NCBI GenBank assembly: GCA_040384465.1
Contig: JAZKJF010000010.1
Location: 13,125 to 77,124 of the forward strand
DNA from: UBA5078 sp040384465
GTDB lineage: Bacteria > Pseudomonadota > Gammaproteobacteria > Pseudomonadales > Pseudohongiellaceae
Direction of reading: 5' to 3'
DNA length: 64,000 nucleotides
Each line of letters begins with the position of its first letter. Positions within the stretch are counted from its first letter, which is position 1. A program made the translations under genes and the position numbers. Of this stretch, positions 9,641 through 18,574 are shown one piece after another. The notes beneath the pieces are model-generated. The model was not told where the DNA came from, did not search any database, and was given only the letters and a program-made list of their open reading frames with translations.

Positions 9641-9716
9641 TGTGGGAGCGGGCCTGCCCGCGATAAAGTCCTNNNNNNNNNNCGAAAATCCTGTCGCGGG
9701 CAGGCCCGCTCCCACA
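9641..9716. repeat. Family A REP-like inverted pair with assembly gap in its loop
   Basis: Two copies of the unit TGTGGGAGCGGGCCTGCCCG lie head to head; the second copy runs CGGGCAGGCCCGCTCCCACA on the same strand, so the whole element is one large hairpin. The ten N at 9673-9682 sit in the loop. It occupies the space between aroA and the DUF349 gene, both on the minus strand. The 10-N run probably marks a break caused by the palindrome, so the true loop length is unknown. Confidence 0.9.
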
Positions 9717-9726
9717 GGGTTCCGGC

Positions 9727-12714
9727 TTACAGCTTTTCTTTGGCCTTGGTGATGCGCTTCTCGTAATTTTTGCGAGAGGCGTTGTCCATAGGGCCGATGC
9801 ACATCAGCTGCATTTCCAACTCGGTGACCAGTTGCGCACCACTCTTGCTGGCACGGTTGCCGAAACTGTTTTTGAGCTGCTTGAGCTGAATCTGCATGCG
9901 CAGCGGCTTGTCGGCATCCGGAGAATCGATCCCCGCATGAATCTCCGCAGCGATGCAGACTTCGCGTGCTTTGTCTTCGTTGTCCTTCGACTGCTTCTTG
10001 AGCAGGCGAGCATCAGCACTGCCATGCGCGATATTGTGGAAACGTTGTTCGAGTGTCTGCTCCTGCATGCCATCGGCGAGCTTGCCCAGTGCTTGCCACT
10101 GCTCGGTGAGTGTATCCACATCGTCGGTGGCGTTTTTACCTGCCAACACATCGGATTCAAGCTTTTCGCAGAATTCGGCCTTGGTTCGGACCTGCCCGCT
10201 GAGCTGCAGACTCTTCTTGTCCGGAGCTGCACGCAGTTTGGCGTCATAGGTTTTGCTGAGCTTGTCGAACTGCTCCAGCAAGATTTTTTTCTCGTGCTTG
10301 AGATCCGGGGTCAGCGTGTTGTGGAACGCGTCTTTCAGTTCGGTGAATAGTCTGCGGGACTGCGTCAATTCTTCGCTGCTCTGGCTGACCAGATCGCTGA
10401 TTTTTTTCAACTGATCGCGTGCAGCGGCAACCGCAGGATTCAGAGGTGGTTTGGCGCGACCAGCAGAGCTGCCGGAGCCAGCAGTCGCACTGGCAGAACT
10501 TCCTGCAGCCGCAGCTGGACGAGGCGGTCGACTGGACGATTTATCTGCCGCAGGTTCGGCACTGCGCTTGTTGAAAATCTTGTCGCAAGCAGCGCGGAAC
10601 GCGTTCCAGTGATTGCGGTCGTCTTTGTAAGGAGAAGGCCCGATGCCTTTCCACAAGGCTTGCAGTTTTTTCGCCTCAGTCATCGCTTCCTGGACATTTT
10701 CCAAAGTATCCAACTGCTCAGCCTGTGCAATCAACTCCAGCTTGCGCGTGGCGTTGGACTGCAGCGATTTGCGTTTGAATTGACGCAGTGCGGTGAGCAC
10801 TGTGTTGAAGCGTTTCTGCAGTTTCTTGATCTTGGTCTGCTCGACGGGGGCAAACAGCTTCCAGTCTTCCAGCGCCTTGGTTTCGATCTTGTTCAGATTG
10901 GCGATGTTGATGTTTTCTGCGGTCAGTGTCGGCAGCAATTCTTCAAGTTGAGCACAGATATTGATGCGCTCTTCCAGATTGCTGTGCAGCTTGGTTTTGC
11001 GCTCCTTGAAGTATTCCTTGCAAGGCTCGAAGGCTTTGTGAGCGAGGTCATTGAACTCATTCCAAAGGGCGTCGTTGTGCAGTGAATGGCCGAGTTTTTT
11101 CCATTCGTCCTGCAGCGTCTTGATGCGTTTGGCTTTGTCAGCCGCATGCAACTGACCATCGATCAGCGCCTGCATCGCCACGATCAGTTCTTTCTTCTTC
11201 TCGGTGGCGGCGAAGTTTTTCCAGTCGGTCAGTTCTTTGATGCGAGCCTTGTAGGGCGACACGCGATCCTGCAGTTCTTTCTTCAGATCGCCGTCAGCAT
11301 TCTTGATGGCACCCTGCACTTTGTCCCACAGGCGCTGCGCATCGTTGACCTGCCCCTGTTCGACGTGCTGTTCGAGCGCGGCGATATTGGCCAGAGAATC
11401 CTTGTGGAGTTTTTCCTGGTAGGCGCGGTTCTTCTCGTTCAGGCGTTGTGCTTGTTGCGCCATTTCGACACAGGTCTCGTAGAGCGCGCTGTGGGGTAGA
11501 CTCTCCGGCCATGCATCCTTGGCGAACAGTTTGTGCAGGCGTTGCACAGTCTTGCCGATGCCTGTGGTGTTCTTGGCCGTGAGCGCGGTCAACTCGCCTT
11601 TCAAGGTGACCAGATCACCGGCCTTGGCTTCCAACGCGTGGAAGGCGGTGATGGATTTCTCGCCGGTGGTCAGCAGCTCGCGAGTCTGGCCGAGCAGTTC
11701 GGCTGGTTCCGCGTTACTGCGTTGGGCGTAGAGTGCTGCCAGGGCATGAATCTGTTGCTGCAGAGCGGTGATCTGTTCTTCTGTCAGCGGTGCCTGTAAT
11801 CCTGTCAGACACGCACTAGCGCTGGTGCATGCGGACGCGAGGCTCTCGAAACTCTGTTGTTGCAACGCCAGCTGTTGTTGCTCGGCGTGATGCTCGGCGA
11901 TTTTTGCCTGCAGGTTGGCGCAGGCCGCTGCGAAGCGCTGTTGCTGTGCTTCGTCAACGATCTCGCTGACCTCCTGCCACTGACTGAGACGATAATCGAA
12001 TTGCGCCTGCGTCAGGCCGCCAATGACTTTATCGGCAAGCGTCTCCAGGGTGGCGCAGATTTCATTGGCCAGATTCTGGTCAGCGGCTTGCTGTGCCTGG
12101 GTATCGTGCAATTGTTGCAAGGTCTCTTTGCAGTATTTGTAGACGGTCTTGTCTTTGTGACGAACGACATTGCTTAGTTTCTCCAGCAATTCAGGAGTAG
12201 TGACACCGAGGGAGGCCGCGTTGCGCACGGTATGGTTGTTGGAGTGTGCGGCGATATTCAGCAGGGTCTCTTCATCGACAGCGTGTTCTTCTGTCAGGCG
12301 GCTGAGAGTGGCAAGCCCGGTCTCGTCGCAACCGCAGTCGTGCAGAACGGCAAGCAGCGTCTGTACTTCAGTCATCATCAGCATCAGAGCGATCCGCTCA
12401 ACAGGGGAAAGCGCGCTGCGGGCAGCGCCGGACACGACACGGCAGTACTGTACTTTGGCGGCCTGCTGGACCTCTTCATTGGCATCGACCATCAGTTCCT
12501 GTAACACCTCGGGCGCATTCAGGTGGGTGATGGAGGCTAGGCGCACAGCGGTGTCACTATCGGTGCGGGCAAGTTCGATGAGAATCTTTGCAGCGGCAAG
12601 CGCTTCTTCCTCGCTCGGCTCCGTGCCGTGACTCAGCTCCACGATTGCTTCCAGACGTACTGCAGGGTCTTTATGCTGCCATTTATTATTCTGTAGAAAC
12701 TTCTGAAAAATCAT
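9727..12714 (-). CDS. Large DUF349-repeat protein
   Basis: A cytoplasmic protein of 995 residues from the ATG at 12714; longer upstream readings have low-complexity, unconserved-looking sequence, so I prefer this start. The N-terminal 180 residues are helical and HEAT-like (HLNAPEVLQELMVDANEEVQ). The rest consists of long helical/coiled-coil segments carrying several DUF349 signatures, the clearest being LQDEWKKLGH, LEDWKLFAPVEQ and LQALWKGIGPSPYKDD, followed by a Pro/Ala/Ser-rich linker near residue 760 and a helical C-terminus. The biochemical function of DUF349 proteins is not established to my knowledge. It is divergent from dinG with about 215 bases between them and no obvious promoter that I would defend. 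Confidence 0.85.
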   Translation of the reverse strand: MIFQKFLQNNKWQHKDPAVRLEAIVELSHGTEPSEEEALAAAKILIELARTDSDTAVRLASITHLNAPEVLQELMVDANEEVQQAAKVQYCRVVSGAARSALSPVERIALMLMMTEVQTLLAVLHDCGCDETGLATLSRLTEEHAVDEETLLNIAAHSNNHTVRNAASLGVTTPELLEKLSNVVRHKDKTVYKYCKETLQQLHDTQAQQAADQNLANEICATLETLADKVIGGLTQAQFDYRLSQWQEVSEIVDEAQQQRFAAACANLQAKIAEHHAEQQQLALQQQSFESLASACTSASACLTGLQAPLTEEQITALQQQIHALAALYAQRSNAEPAELLGQTRELLTTGEKSITAFHALEAKAGDLVTLKGELTALTAKNTTGIGKTVQRLHKLFAKDAWPESLPHSALYETCVEMAQQAQRLNEKNRAYQEKLHKDSLANIAALEQHVEQGQVNDAQRLWDKVQGAIKNADGDLKKELQDRVSPYKARIKELTDWKNFAATEKKKELIVAMQALIDGQLHAADKAKRIKTLQDEWKKLGHSLHNDALWNEFNDLAHKAFEPCKEYFKERKTKLHSNLEERINICAQLEELLPTLTAENINIANLNKIETKALEDWKLFAPVEQTKIKKLQKRFNTVLTALRQFKRKSLQSNATRKLELIAQAEQLDTLENVQEAMTEAKKLQALWKGIGPSPYKDDRNHWNAFRAACDKIFNKRSAEPAADKSSSRPPRPAAAAGSSASATAGSGSSAGRAKPPLNPAVAAARDQLKKISDLVSQSSEELTQSRRLFTELKDAFHNTLTPDLKHEKKILLEQFDKLSKTYDAKLRAAPDKKSLQLSGQVRTKAEFCEKLESDVLAGKNATDDVDTLTEQWQALGKLADGMQEQTLEQRFHNIAHGSADARLLKKQSKDNEDKAREVCIAAEIHAGIDSPDADKPLRMQIQLKQLKNSFGNRASKSGAQLVTELEMQLMCIGPMDNASRKNYEKRITKAKEKL

Positions 12715-12929
12715 CGGAGTGCTGTTCTCTCGGGTGCTGATCTGGGGTGCTGATGAAGCGGCCATTCTAGCAGAAGTTTTTTCCGCGCCGATAGCACGCA
12801 TTGTGTTTGTCACAGATGGTGGCAATTGGGCGGCCGCACCGCATTCCCAGTGCTATACTCGCAACGCCGCCACGACCAACGCGCTTGGCTTTTCACCCAC
12901 TCTAGAACCATGGCCGACCCTCCCAATTT

Positions 12930-15143
12930 ATGCTTCCCGATGACGTCAAGAACACCATTCAGAGTGCCTATCGGCAGATTCTGGAGAACAAATCGCTGAC
13001 GCCCCGTTACGGGCAACGTCTGATGATTGCCGAGATTGCACGCAGTCTGGGTGGCATTGTGGAGAATGAGAAAGCGGCTCTGCAGGCACCGATGCCGATG
13101 GAAGGGGAGCCTGATCCGGAGCTGCCGCCTGGTCCTATCTGTGTCGTCGAGGCGGGCACTGGCACCGGCAAGACTCTGGCTTATGTGCTGGGCACCTTGC
13201 CGGTGGCCAAATCTTTGAAGAAGACGGTGATATTGGCGACGGCCACCGTCGCGCTGCAGGAGCAGGTCACGCTGAAAGACCTGCCAGATATCAAACGTTA
13301 CAGCGATCTCGAATTCACTTTCACACTGGCCAAGGGGCGGGGCCGCTACCTGTGTCTCTCCCGGCTGGACCTGCTGTTGCAGGGCAATGCCAGTCTCAAC
13401 GCCATGGCCGACCTCTACGGTGAAGTCATCAGCCAGCCCAATGATTACGCGCTGGCGCTCTATGAACGGATGTTTCGCAAAATCAATGCGGGCGAATGGC
13501 AGGGAGACCGGGATGACTGGGAGGATCTGCTCAGCGACAAGGACTGGACACCGGTCACCGTCGACAACGGCCAGTGCATCGGCCAGAAATGCTCGAATTT
13601 CAGCAACTGCTGTTTCTACAAGGCGCGTGAAGAGGTGCAGAAAGCCGATTGTGTCGTCGCCAATCACGATCTCGTGCTGGCTGATCTGGCGTTGGGCGGA
13701 GGCGTTATCCTGCCTGCGCCCCAGGACAGCATCTACATCTTCGACGAAGCCCATCACCTGCCGCTGAAGAGCAACAACCATTTCGCTTGTTTCACCCGTC
13801 TCAAGGGCAGCCTTGCCGCTCTCGATCAGTGGCGCAAGACGCTGGCCAAACTCGGCGGCGATAGCGTGGTGGAGGAAAACAAGACGCTGCAGCGTGAGCT
13901 GCCGGGCATCGATGATTCCATGGCGTTAGCCGAGATCCGCCTCAATGAGATCTGGCCGCTATGCGAGCAGATTCTGCAGAGTGCGGTGCCCGACCGCCAA
14001 TCTGATCGACAAAGTGATCAGGGGCAGCAGCACGCTTTCCCGTTGGGGCAAGTACCGGAACCCTTGCGCGAACTGGCCGTGGAGCTGGAAGCTCAGTTCA
14101 CCCGCCTCGCGACACTGTTTCAGGACATTGGCAATGATCTCAAGCGCGGCATGGAGGAGGGTGACAACGTTGATGCCCGCCAGCGCGCGGAATACTGGTT
14201 TCCACTGATCGGCAGCATGACCGCCCGGGCGGCGGCAGCGCAGAAGCTGTGGCATCACTTCGGCATGCGTGATGCGGCAGGAGAGGCGCCGTGGGCACGC
14301 TGGCTGGGGCTTACCGAAAAAGGGTCGAGCGATCAAAGTGGCCCCGACATCACCTTGTCCTGCAGTCCCGTGCTGGCAGCGCGCACGCTGCAGGAGAAAC
14401 TGTGGAGCACCTGTGCCGGTGCCGTGCTGACCTCGGCGACGCTGTCCGCGCTCGGGCAGTTCGACGTCCTGCGCATGCGTGCCGGGCTGCCGCCACACAC
14501 GACTTACCATCGCATTGCCAGCCCGTTCGACTATGCCAGCGCCGCGCGCTTCATCGTCCCGAAGCTCAACTGCGACCCTGCCAACAGCGCCCAGCACACC
14601 GAGGCGATTATTCGTCTGCTGCCCAAAGTGCTGGACCGCAACGAGGGCGCGCTGATGCTGTTCAGCTCAAGACGTCAGATGCAGGAAGTCCTCGAAGGGT
14701 TGGATAAAGAATGGCGGGAGATCATCCTGTGTCAGGATGACTACCAGAAGGCGCAGCTGCTCAAGTTCCACCGCCAGCGTATCGACAAGGGCGACCCCAG
14801 CATCATCTTTGGACTGGCGAGTTTCGCGGAAGGCGTGGATCTACCGGGTAAGTATTGCGAACACGTGCTGATTGCGAAGATTCCCTTTGCTGTGCCTAAC
14901 GACCCCATCGAGGCGACGCTATCGCAGTGGATCGAGAAGCAGGGGGGCAATCCCTTCATGACGCTGGCAGTGCCGGAAGCGGCATTCAAGCTGGTGCAGG
15001 CGGCGGGCAGATTGCTGCGCAACGAGAAGGACACCGGCCGCATCACGCTCTTCGACGAGCGCATCGTCAGCAAGTTCTACGGCGCGGCGATCTTCAACTC
15101 ACTCCCACCTTACCGCCGCGAAATCTTCCCCCCGCTCCCGTAG
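12930..15143 (+). CDS. dinG: ATP-dependent DNA helicase DinG
   Basis: A superfamily 2, XPD-like, iron-sulfur DNA helicase acting 5' to 3' in repair and in resolving R-loops and forks. The 737-residue protein has Walker A AGTGTGKT at residues 75-82, a [4Fe-4S] cysteine set that includes CIGQKCSNFSNCC, the DEAH box in IYIFDEAHHLP, and motif VI QAAGRLLRNEKDTGRI near the end. Length and motifs are normal. The ATG at 12910 is out of frame, so 12930 is the start. The stop codon TAG is supplied by a REP-like repeat (15140-15180), so the last residues may have been trimmed by insertion of that element. Confidence 0.95.
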   Translation: MLPDDVKNTIQSAYRQILENKSLTPRYGQRLMIAEIARSLGGIVENEKAALQAPMPMEGEPDPELPPGPICVVEAGTGTGKTLAYVLGTLPVAKSLKKTVILATATVALQEQVTLKDLPDIKRYSDLEFTFTLAKGRGRYLCLSRLDLLLQGNASLNAMADLYGEVISQPNDYALALYERMFRKINAGEWQGDRDDWEDLLSDKDWTPVTVDNGQCIGQKCSNFSNCCFYKAREEVQKADCVVANHDLVLADLALGGGVILPAPQDSIYIFDEAHHLPLKSNNHFACFTRLKGSLAALDQWRKTLAKLGGDSVVEENKTLQRELPGIDDSMALAEIRLNEIWPLCEQILQSAVPDRQSDRQSDQGQQHAFPLGQVPEPLRELAVELEAQFTRLATLFQDIGNDLKRGMEEGDNVDARQRAEYWFPLIGSMTARAAAAQKLWHHFGMRDAAGEAPWARWLGLTEKGSSDQSGPDITLSCSPVLAARTLQEKLWSTCAGAVLTSATLSALGQFDVLRMRAGLPPHTTYHRIASPFDYASAARFIVPKLNCDPANSAQHTEAIIRLLPKVLDRNEGALMLFSSRRQMQEVLEGLDKEWREIILCQDDYQKAQLLKFHRQRIDKGDPSIIFGLASFAEGVDLPGKYCEHVLIAKIPFAVPNDPIEATLSQWIEKQGGNPFMTLAVPEAAFKLVQAAGRLLRNEKDTGRITLFDERIVSKFYGAAIFNSLPPYRREIFPPLP

Positions 15144-15180
15144 GAGCTTACCCAGAGGGCATAAAGGCCCTGCCGGCGAC
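15140..15180. repeat. Degenerate family A REP-like repeat overlapping the dinG stop
   Basis: The text GTAGGAGCTTACCCAGAGGG followed by CATAAAGGCCCTGCCGGCGAC resembles the other family A units (GTAGGAGCCTACCC... and CAGCCCTGCTGGCGA). The first TAG of GTAGGAGC is the dinG termination codon. The arms are decayed, so it is probably an old copy. Confidence 0.6.
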
Positions 15181-15185
15181 CACCC

Positions 15186-15395
15186 TCAATGCGGATTCCG
15201 AGGGCTACGCCCATAAGTAATCCCATTCTTCTTATCAATGGCAAACCCCGCCGCGCTGCCAATCACCACACCAATCAGCATCACCAGCAGGAATTCCCCC
15301 ATCAATGCTCCCAGACCGATGCCGATGAAGAACCCGACGGTAGCGCACATGGGCAGAACACTGGTGGGCTTGAGCTTCTTCGACCTTCTGGACAT
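15186..15395 (-). CDS. Small two-helix membrane protein, glycine-rich
   Basis: A 69-residue protein of unknown function. A basic N-terminus (MSRRSKKLK) precedes two hydrophobic helices near residues 12-32 and 35-54, rich in small residues (GFFIGIGLGALMG, MLIGVVIGSAAGF), then a short polar tail ending in residues encoded by repeat-like DNA. The pattern is that of a small glycine-zipper inner-membrane protein. It lies between dinG (convergent) and a cyclophilin gene on the same strand 47 bases upstream. The positive-inside charge pattern supports a real gene, but I do not recognise a named family. Confidence 0.6.
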   Translation of the reverse strand: MSRRSKKLKPTSVLPMCATVGFFIGIGLGALMGEFLLVMLIGVVIGSAAGFAIDKKNGITYGRSPRNPH

Positions 15396-15442
15396 AGACT
15401 GTACTCCCGCTGGGTGAAATGAATTGTTGTTATAAGGGTTCG

Positions 15443-16315
15443 CTAGGGGATGCTGTTGACCTGCCGGATATCGTAAATCATGGTCGCGGTGTTCGGACTG
15501 GGTGTGGTGCTGGTGCCGCGCATGGCGGCCGACGCGTTGATCCGATCCACAATCTCCATACCTTCTACCACATGGCCAATGACAGTCGCCTTACCGGCCA
15601 GCCAGGGCGCATCGATCATGGTGATGAAGAATTCTGCCGTGTTGGTGTTGGGGCCTGAACCGGCCATGGCGATGCTGCCGCGCAGAGGCACGCGCGAGGT
15701 CAGACGGTCGTTGTAACGGTAACCCTGATTCTGGTAGGCCTGCAGCAAGGTCATTTCCTGCAGAGCATCAGACACGGCGAACTGACGTGTTTCCAAAGCC
15801 TCCGGCGTGCGAATCTCCAACTGCCGATACAGGGGCACCAGCACCTCGCGCTGAAAACCCTCGCTGTCCTGCAGATTCAACCAGGGATGCGGTTTGCCTA
15901 GTGCGTCGAGCACCTTGATTTCGTGAAGACCGAACTGGCGCGCATTGATCTCGTCATCGAGCTGATACTCCGGCACGGGTGCGCCGGGCTGGCGTGGCGC
16001 ACCGGCCTGAATCAGATAATTCTTCAGTACCCGGTGGAAAGTCATGCCGTCGTAGTAATTGGGTTGCACCATGCTGCCGGTGGTGACATCGAACAGTGGC
16101 ACCTGGGCCTGAGCCAGCGCGATGAAATTGGCGACATTGCGCGGTGCCGACTCTGGAAACAACTCCAGAAAAATTTCGCCGCGTGAGGTGCGCATGAGCA
16201 GCAATGGATTGTTCGGGTTTTCCATTGCCTGCGTGGCAGTCGTCACGTCTGCCGTCGCCAGTGGCGTGAGCAGTAATAACAGAGCGGAGGCAATCAGTTT
16301 GAGCGAAAATTTCAT
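15443..16315 (-). CDS. Periplasmic cyclophilin-type peptidyl-prolyl isomerase
   Basis: Catalyses cis-trans isomerisation of proline bonds in exported proteins. The 290-residue product has a signal peptide (hydrophobic residues 5-20, ending LATA-DV). The cyclophilin core is recognisable in two parts: MRTSRGEIFLELFPESAPRNVANF with YYDGMTFHRVLKNYLIQ near residues 40-105, and RGSIAMAGSGPNTNTAEFFIT with VIGHVVEGMEIVDRI near 210-270. Between them is an insertion of roughly 80 residues not present in compact cyclophilins such as E. coli PpiA; related longer bacterial forms exist. A degenerate REP copy lies directly upstream. Family certain; specific role unknown. Confidence 0.9.
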   Translation of the reverse strand: MKFSLKLIASALLLLLTPLATADVTTATQAMENPNNPLLLMRTSRGEIFLELFPESAPRNVANFIALAQAQVPLFDVTTGSMVQPNYYDGMTFHRVLKNYLIQAGAPRQPGAPVPEYQLDDEINARQFGLHEIKVLDALGKPHPWLNLQDSEGFQREVLVPLYRQLEIRTPEALETRQFAVSDALQEMTLLQAYQNQGYRYNDRLTSRVPLRGSIAMAGSGPNTNTAEFFITMIDAPWLAGKATVIGHVVEGMEIVDRINASAAMRGTSTTPSPNTATMIYDIRQVNSIP

Positions 16316-16335
16316 CGGTGTTCCATGAGCATACC

Positions 16336-16380
16336 TGTGGGATCGTACCCGGGGGGCATAAAAGCCCGCTCGCGATCAAC
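16336..16380. repeat. Degenerate family A REP-like repeat
   Basis: TGTGGGATCGTACCCGGGGG followed by GCATAAAAGCCCGCTCGCGATC is a decayed version of the family A pair of half-units. It fills the short space between the cyclophilin gene start and the 3' end of the nucleotidyltransferase gene, both on the minus strand. Confidence 0.55.
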
Positions 16381-16467
16381 GTTAAATGTTCACCCGGATT
16401 GTAGGTCTCCCCCTCCCCACGATGCAATCCCGACAACGGTCAAGGGCGAGATCGCCTTGACGACGAG

Positions 16468-17118
16468 TCACACCCCATCAAGCCGCGCCAAATCCTCCGG
16501 CGTGTCGATATCCTGCAGGACTGCCGCGTCCGTAACAGGCAACACCCGCACGCGCTCACGATTGGCCCGCACCACGTCCCGTCCCCCCTTGTCGCCCTGC
16601 ACGGCGCGCAATGCCGGGAAAAAGTCGCAGCCGAAGCCCACCGGATTGCCGACTTCACCCTCATATTGAGGCAGCAAGATCGTGTCGTGCTGCAGCGCGG
16701 CCAGCATCTGTGCGTAGGTGGCCGTGGCAATGAAGGGCATGTCACCCAAGCACACCAGACAGCCCGCCCAGTCCGGCAGATGTGCCATACCGAATGCCAG
16801 CGTGTGGCCCATGCCCAGATGAGAGTCGGGGCACTGAAGGACATCGATACAGACACTTTGATCAAGACTTCGCACGACTCGCTGGATTGCCAGTGGCACT
16901 TCGAGCAGGTCCGGGCGGGTGACGACAAGAATACGGGGTGTGGCAGCCACGATGCGCGTCAGCGTTTGTTCAAACACACTGCTGCCGTTGCGCAGGCGCG
17001 CCTGTAGCTTGATAGAACCGAAACGTCGGCTGAAGCCTGCGGCCAATAACAAAACCCCCGTCTCGTTGCCGAAGACAGGGGTTGTTGAAGGCGAGTGAGT
17101 AGAGGGCTGCTCAGTCAT
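16468..17118 (-). CDS. MobA/MocA-like nucleotidyltransferase
   Basis: A 216-residue NTP-transferase of the MobA-like family, which attaches CMP or GMP to molybdopterin or transfers nucleotides to related small molecules. The signature VLLLAAGFSRRFGSIKL at residues 22-38 is the nucleotide-binding loop (LAAGxSxRxG); CLVCLGDMPFI near residue 120 carries the metal-binding aspartate, and EGEVGNPVGFG near 155 is the product-binding segment. Closest in look to MocA-type cytidylyltransferases of xanthine-dehydrogenase maturation, but no molybdenum enzyme is nearby. It starts 43 bases after nrdB on the same strand and may be read with nrdAB. Confidence 0.8.
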   Translation of the reverse strand: MTEQPSTHSPSTTPVFGNETGVLLLAAGFSRRFGSIKLQARLRNGSSVFEQTLTRIVAATPRILVVTRPDLLEVPLAIQRVVRSLDQSVCIDVLQCPDSHLGMGHTLAFGMAHLPDWAGCLVCLGDMPFIATATYAQMLAALQHDTILLPQYEGEVGNPVGFGCDFFPALRAVQGDKGGRDVVRANRERVRVLPVTDAAVLQDIDTPEDLARLDGV

Positions 17119-17161
17119 GACACCGCAAGGCTCGATAGCAGAGGGAAACTTATTCCCAGGC

Positions 17162-18514
17162 CTATTCCCAGGTCAGTGCGCCGCCAGTCTGATACTCGGT
17201 GACGCGCGTTTCGAAGAAGTTCTTCTCCTTGCGCAGGTCCATGATCTCAGACATCCACGGGAACGGGTTCTTGACGCCCTTGAACTGTTCCGGCAGGCCG
17301 ATCTGCACCAGTCTGCGGTCGGCGATGAATTGCAGGTACTCTTCCATCATCACTGCATTCATGCCCAGCACGCCGCGCGGCATGGTGTCACGGGCGTATT
17401 CGATCTCCAGTTGAGTGGCCTGCAGAATCATCTGCGTGGCTTCCTCTTTCATCTTGTCGGTCCAGAGGCTGGGGTTCTCCAGCTTGATCTGGTTGATCAT
17501 GTCGATGCCGAAGTTCAGGTGCATGGACTCATCGCGCAGGATGTACTGGAACTGCTCGGAGGTGCCGGTCATCTTGTTGCGGCGGCCCATGGACAGAATC
17601 TGGGTGAAGCCACAGTAGAAGAAGATGCCTTCCAGACAGCAGTAGAAGGCGATCAAATTCTTCAGCAGCGCCTGATCGTTCTCACGGGTGCCGGTGTTGA
17701 AGCTCGGATCACTCAATTCCTTGGTGTACTTCAGGCCCCAGGAGGCCTTCTTCGCCACGGAGGGAACTTCGTGGTACATGTTGAAAATCTCGCCCTCGTC
17801 CATGGCCAGTGACTCGATGCAGTACTGGTAAGCGTGAGTGTGAATCGCTTCCTCGAAAGCCTGACGCAGGATGTACTGGCGGCACTCGGGGTTGGTGATC
17901 AGGCGGTACACGGCCAGCACCAGATTGTTGGCGACCAGTGAGTCGGCGGTAGAGAAGAAGCCGAGGCTGCGTTTGACGATCAGGCGCTCGTCATCAGTCA
18001 GGCCAGTCTTGCCTTTCCACAACGCGATGTCCGCGTTCATGTTCACTTCCTGCGGCATCCAGTGGTTGGAGCAGCCGTCCAGGTACTTCTGCCAGGCCCA
18101 GTCATACTTGAAAGGCACCAGCTGATTGAGGTCGGCGCGGCAGTTGATCATGCGCTTGTCGTCGACTTTCACACGCTGGGCAGATTCTTCCAGTTCCTGC
18201 AGCCCGACGTTGATGTCGAGGGTCTCCAGAGACTGAATGGCTCTTTGCACCGGATCGGCGACGAAGGCTGTCTGCGGGCTGGCCGGAGCCGGGGCAACGC
18301 TCTGCGGCGCCACGGCAGGTGCCACTCGCTCCATGGCCGGAGCGGACACTGGTACCACCCGTTCCTGCACGGGGGCAGCGGCCAGTTCTTCTCTGGCGTG
18401 CGCTGCTGCGGCGGCAGAAGTGTCTCTTGTTGCAGATCCTTTCACCGAGCCGTTTTTTACTGAAGAGAGTGCGAAGGTGGTTTCCTCCGCTTCAAACTCG
18501 TCCCATGACAACAT
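17162..18514 (-). CDS. nrdB: Class Ia ribonucleotide reductase, beta subunit
   Basis: Provides the diferric-tyrosyl radical for reduction of ribonucleotides to deoxyribonucleotides. Start chosen at ATG 18514, which has AAAGGGGAAC just upstream; the longer in-frame reading from 18568 has no such site. The product is 450 residues: an Ala/Val/Pro-rich N-terminal extension of about 80 residues, then the ferritin-like core with metal-ligand segments EEAIHTHAYQYC and DESMHLNFG, and a C-terminus EYQTGGALTWE that docks into NrdA. The core strongly resembles Pseudomonas NrdB. It is 60 bases downstream of nrdA and cotranscribed with it. Confidence 0.96.
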   Translation of the reverse strand: MLSWDEFEAEETTFALSSVKNGSVKGSATRDTSAAAAAHAREELAAAPVQERVVPVSAPAMERVAPAVAPQSVAPAPASPQTAFVADPVQRAIQSLETLDINVGLQELEESAQRVKVDDKRMINCRADLNQLVPFKYDWAWQKYLDGCSNHWMPQEVNMNADIALWKGKTGLTDDERLIVKRSLGFFSTADSLVANNLVLAVYRLITNPECRQYILRQAFEEAIHTHAYQYCIESLAMDEGEIFNMYHEVPSVAKKASWGLKYTKELSDPSFNTGTRENDQALLKNLIAFYCCLEGIFFYCGFTQILSMGRRNKMTGTSEQFQYILRDESMHLNFGIDMINQIKLENPSLWTDKMKEEATQMILQATQLEIEYARDTMPRGVLGMNAVMMEEYLQFIADRRLVQIGLPEQFKGVKNPFPWMSEIMDLRKEKNFFETRVTEYQTGGALTWE

Positions 18515-18574
18515 GCTTGTTCCCCTTTGAATTATGTATTGATGGCCCCGCATCCCGGGGCCATGCACTGACCT

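Noticed and set aside
8969..9766. Plus-strand reading frame antisense to aroA that runs across the N gap
   Set aside because: Shadow of aroA; it crosses undetermined bases and translates repeat sequence.
12854..12859. TATACT as a dinG -10 box
   Set aside because: The best -35-like sequence (TTGGGC) is 22 bases away, too far for a confident promoter.
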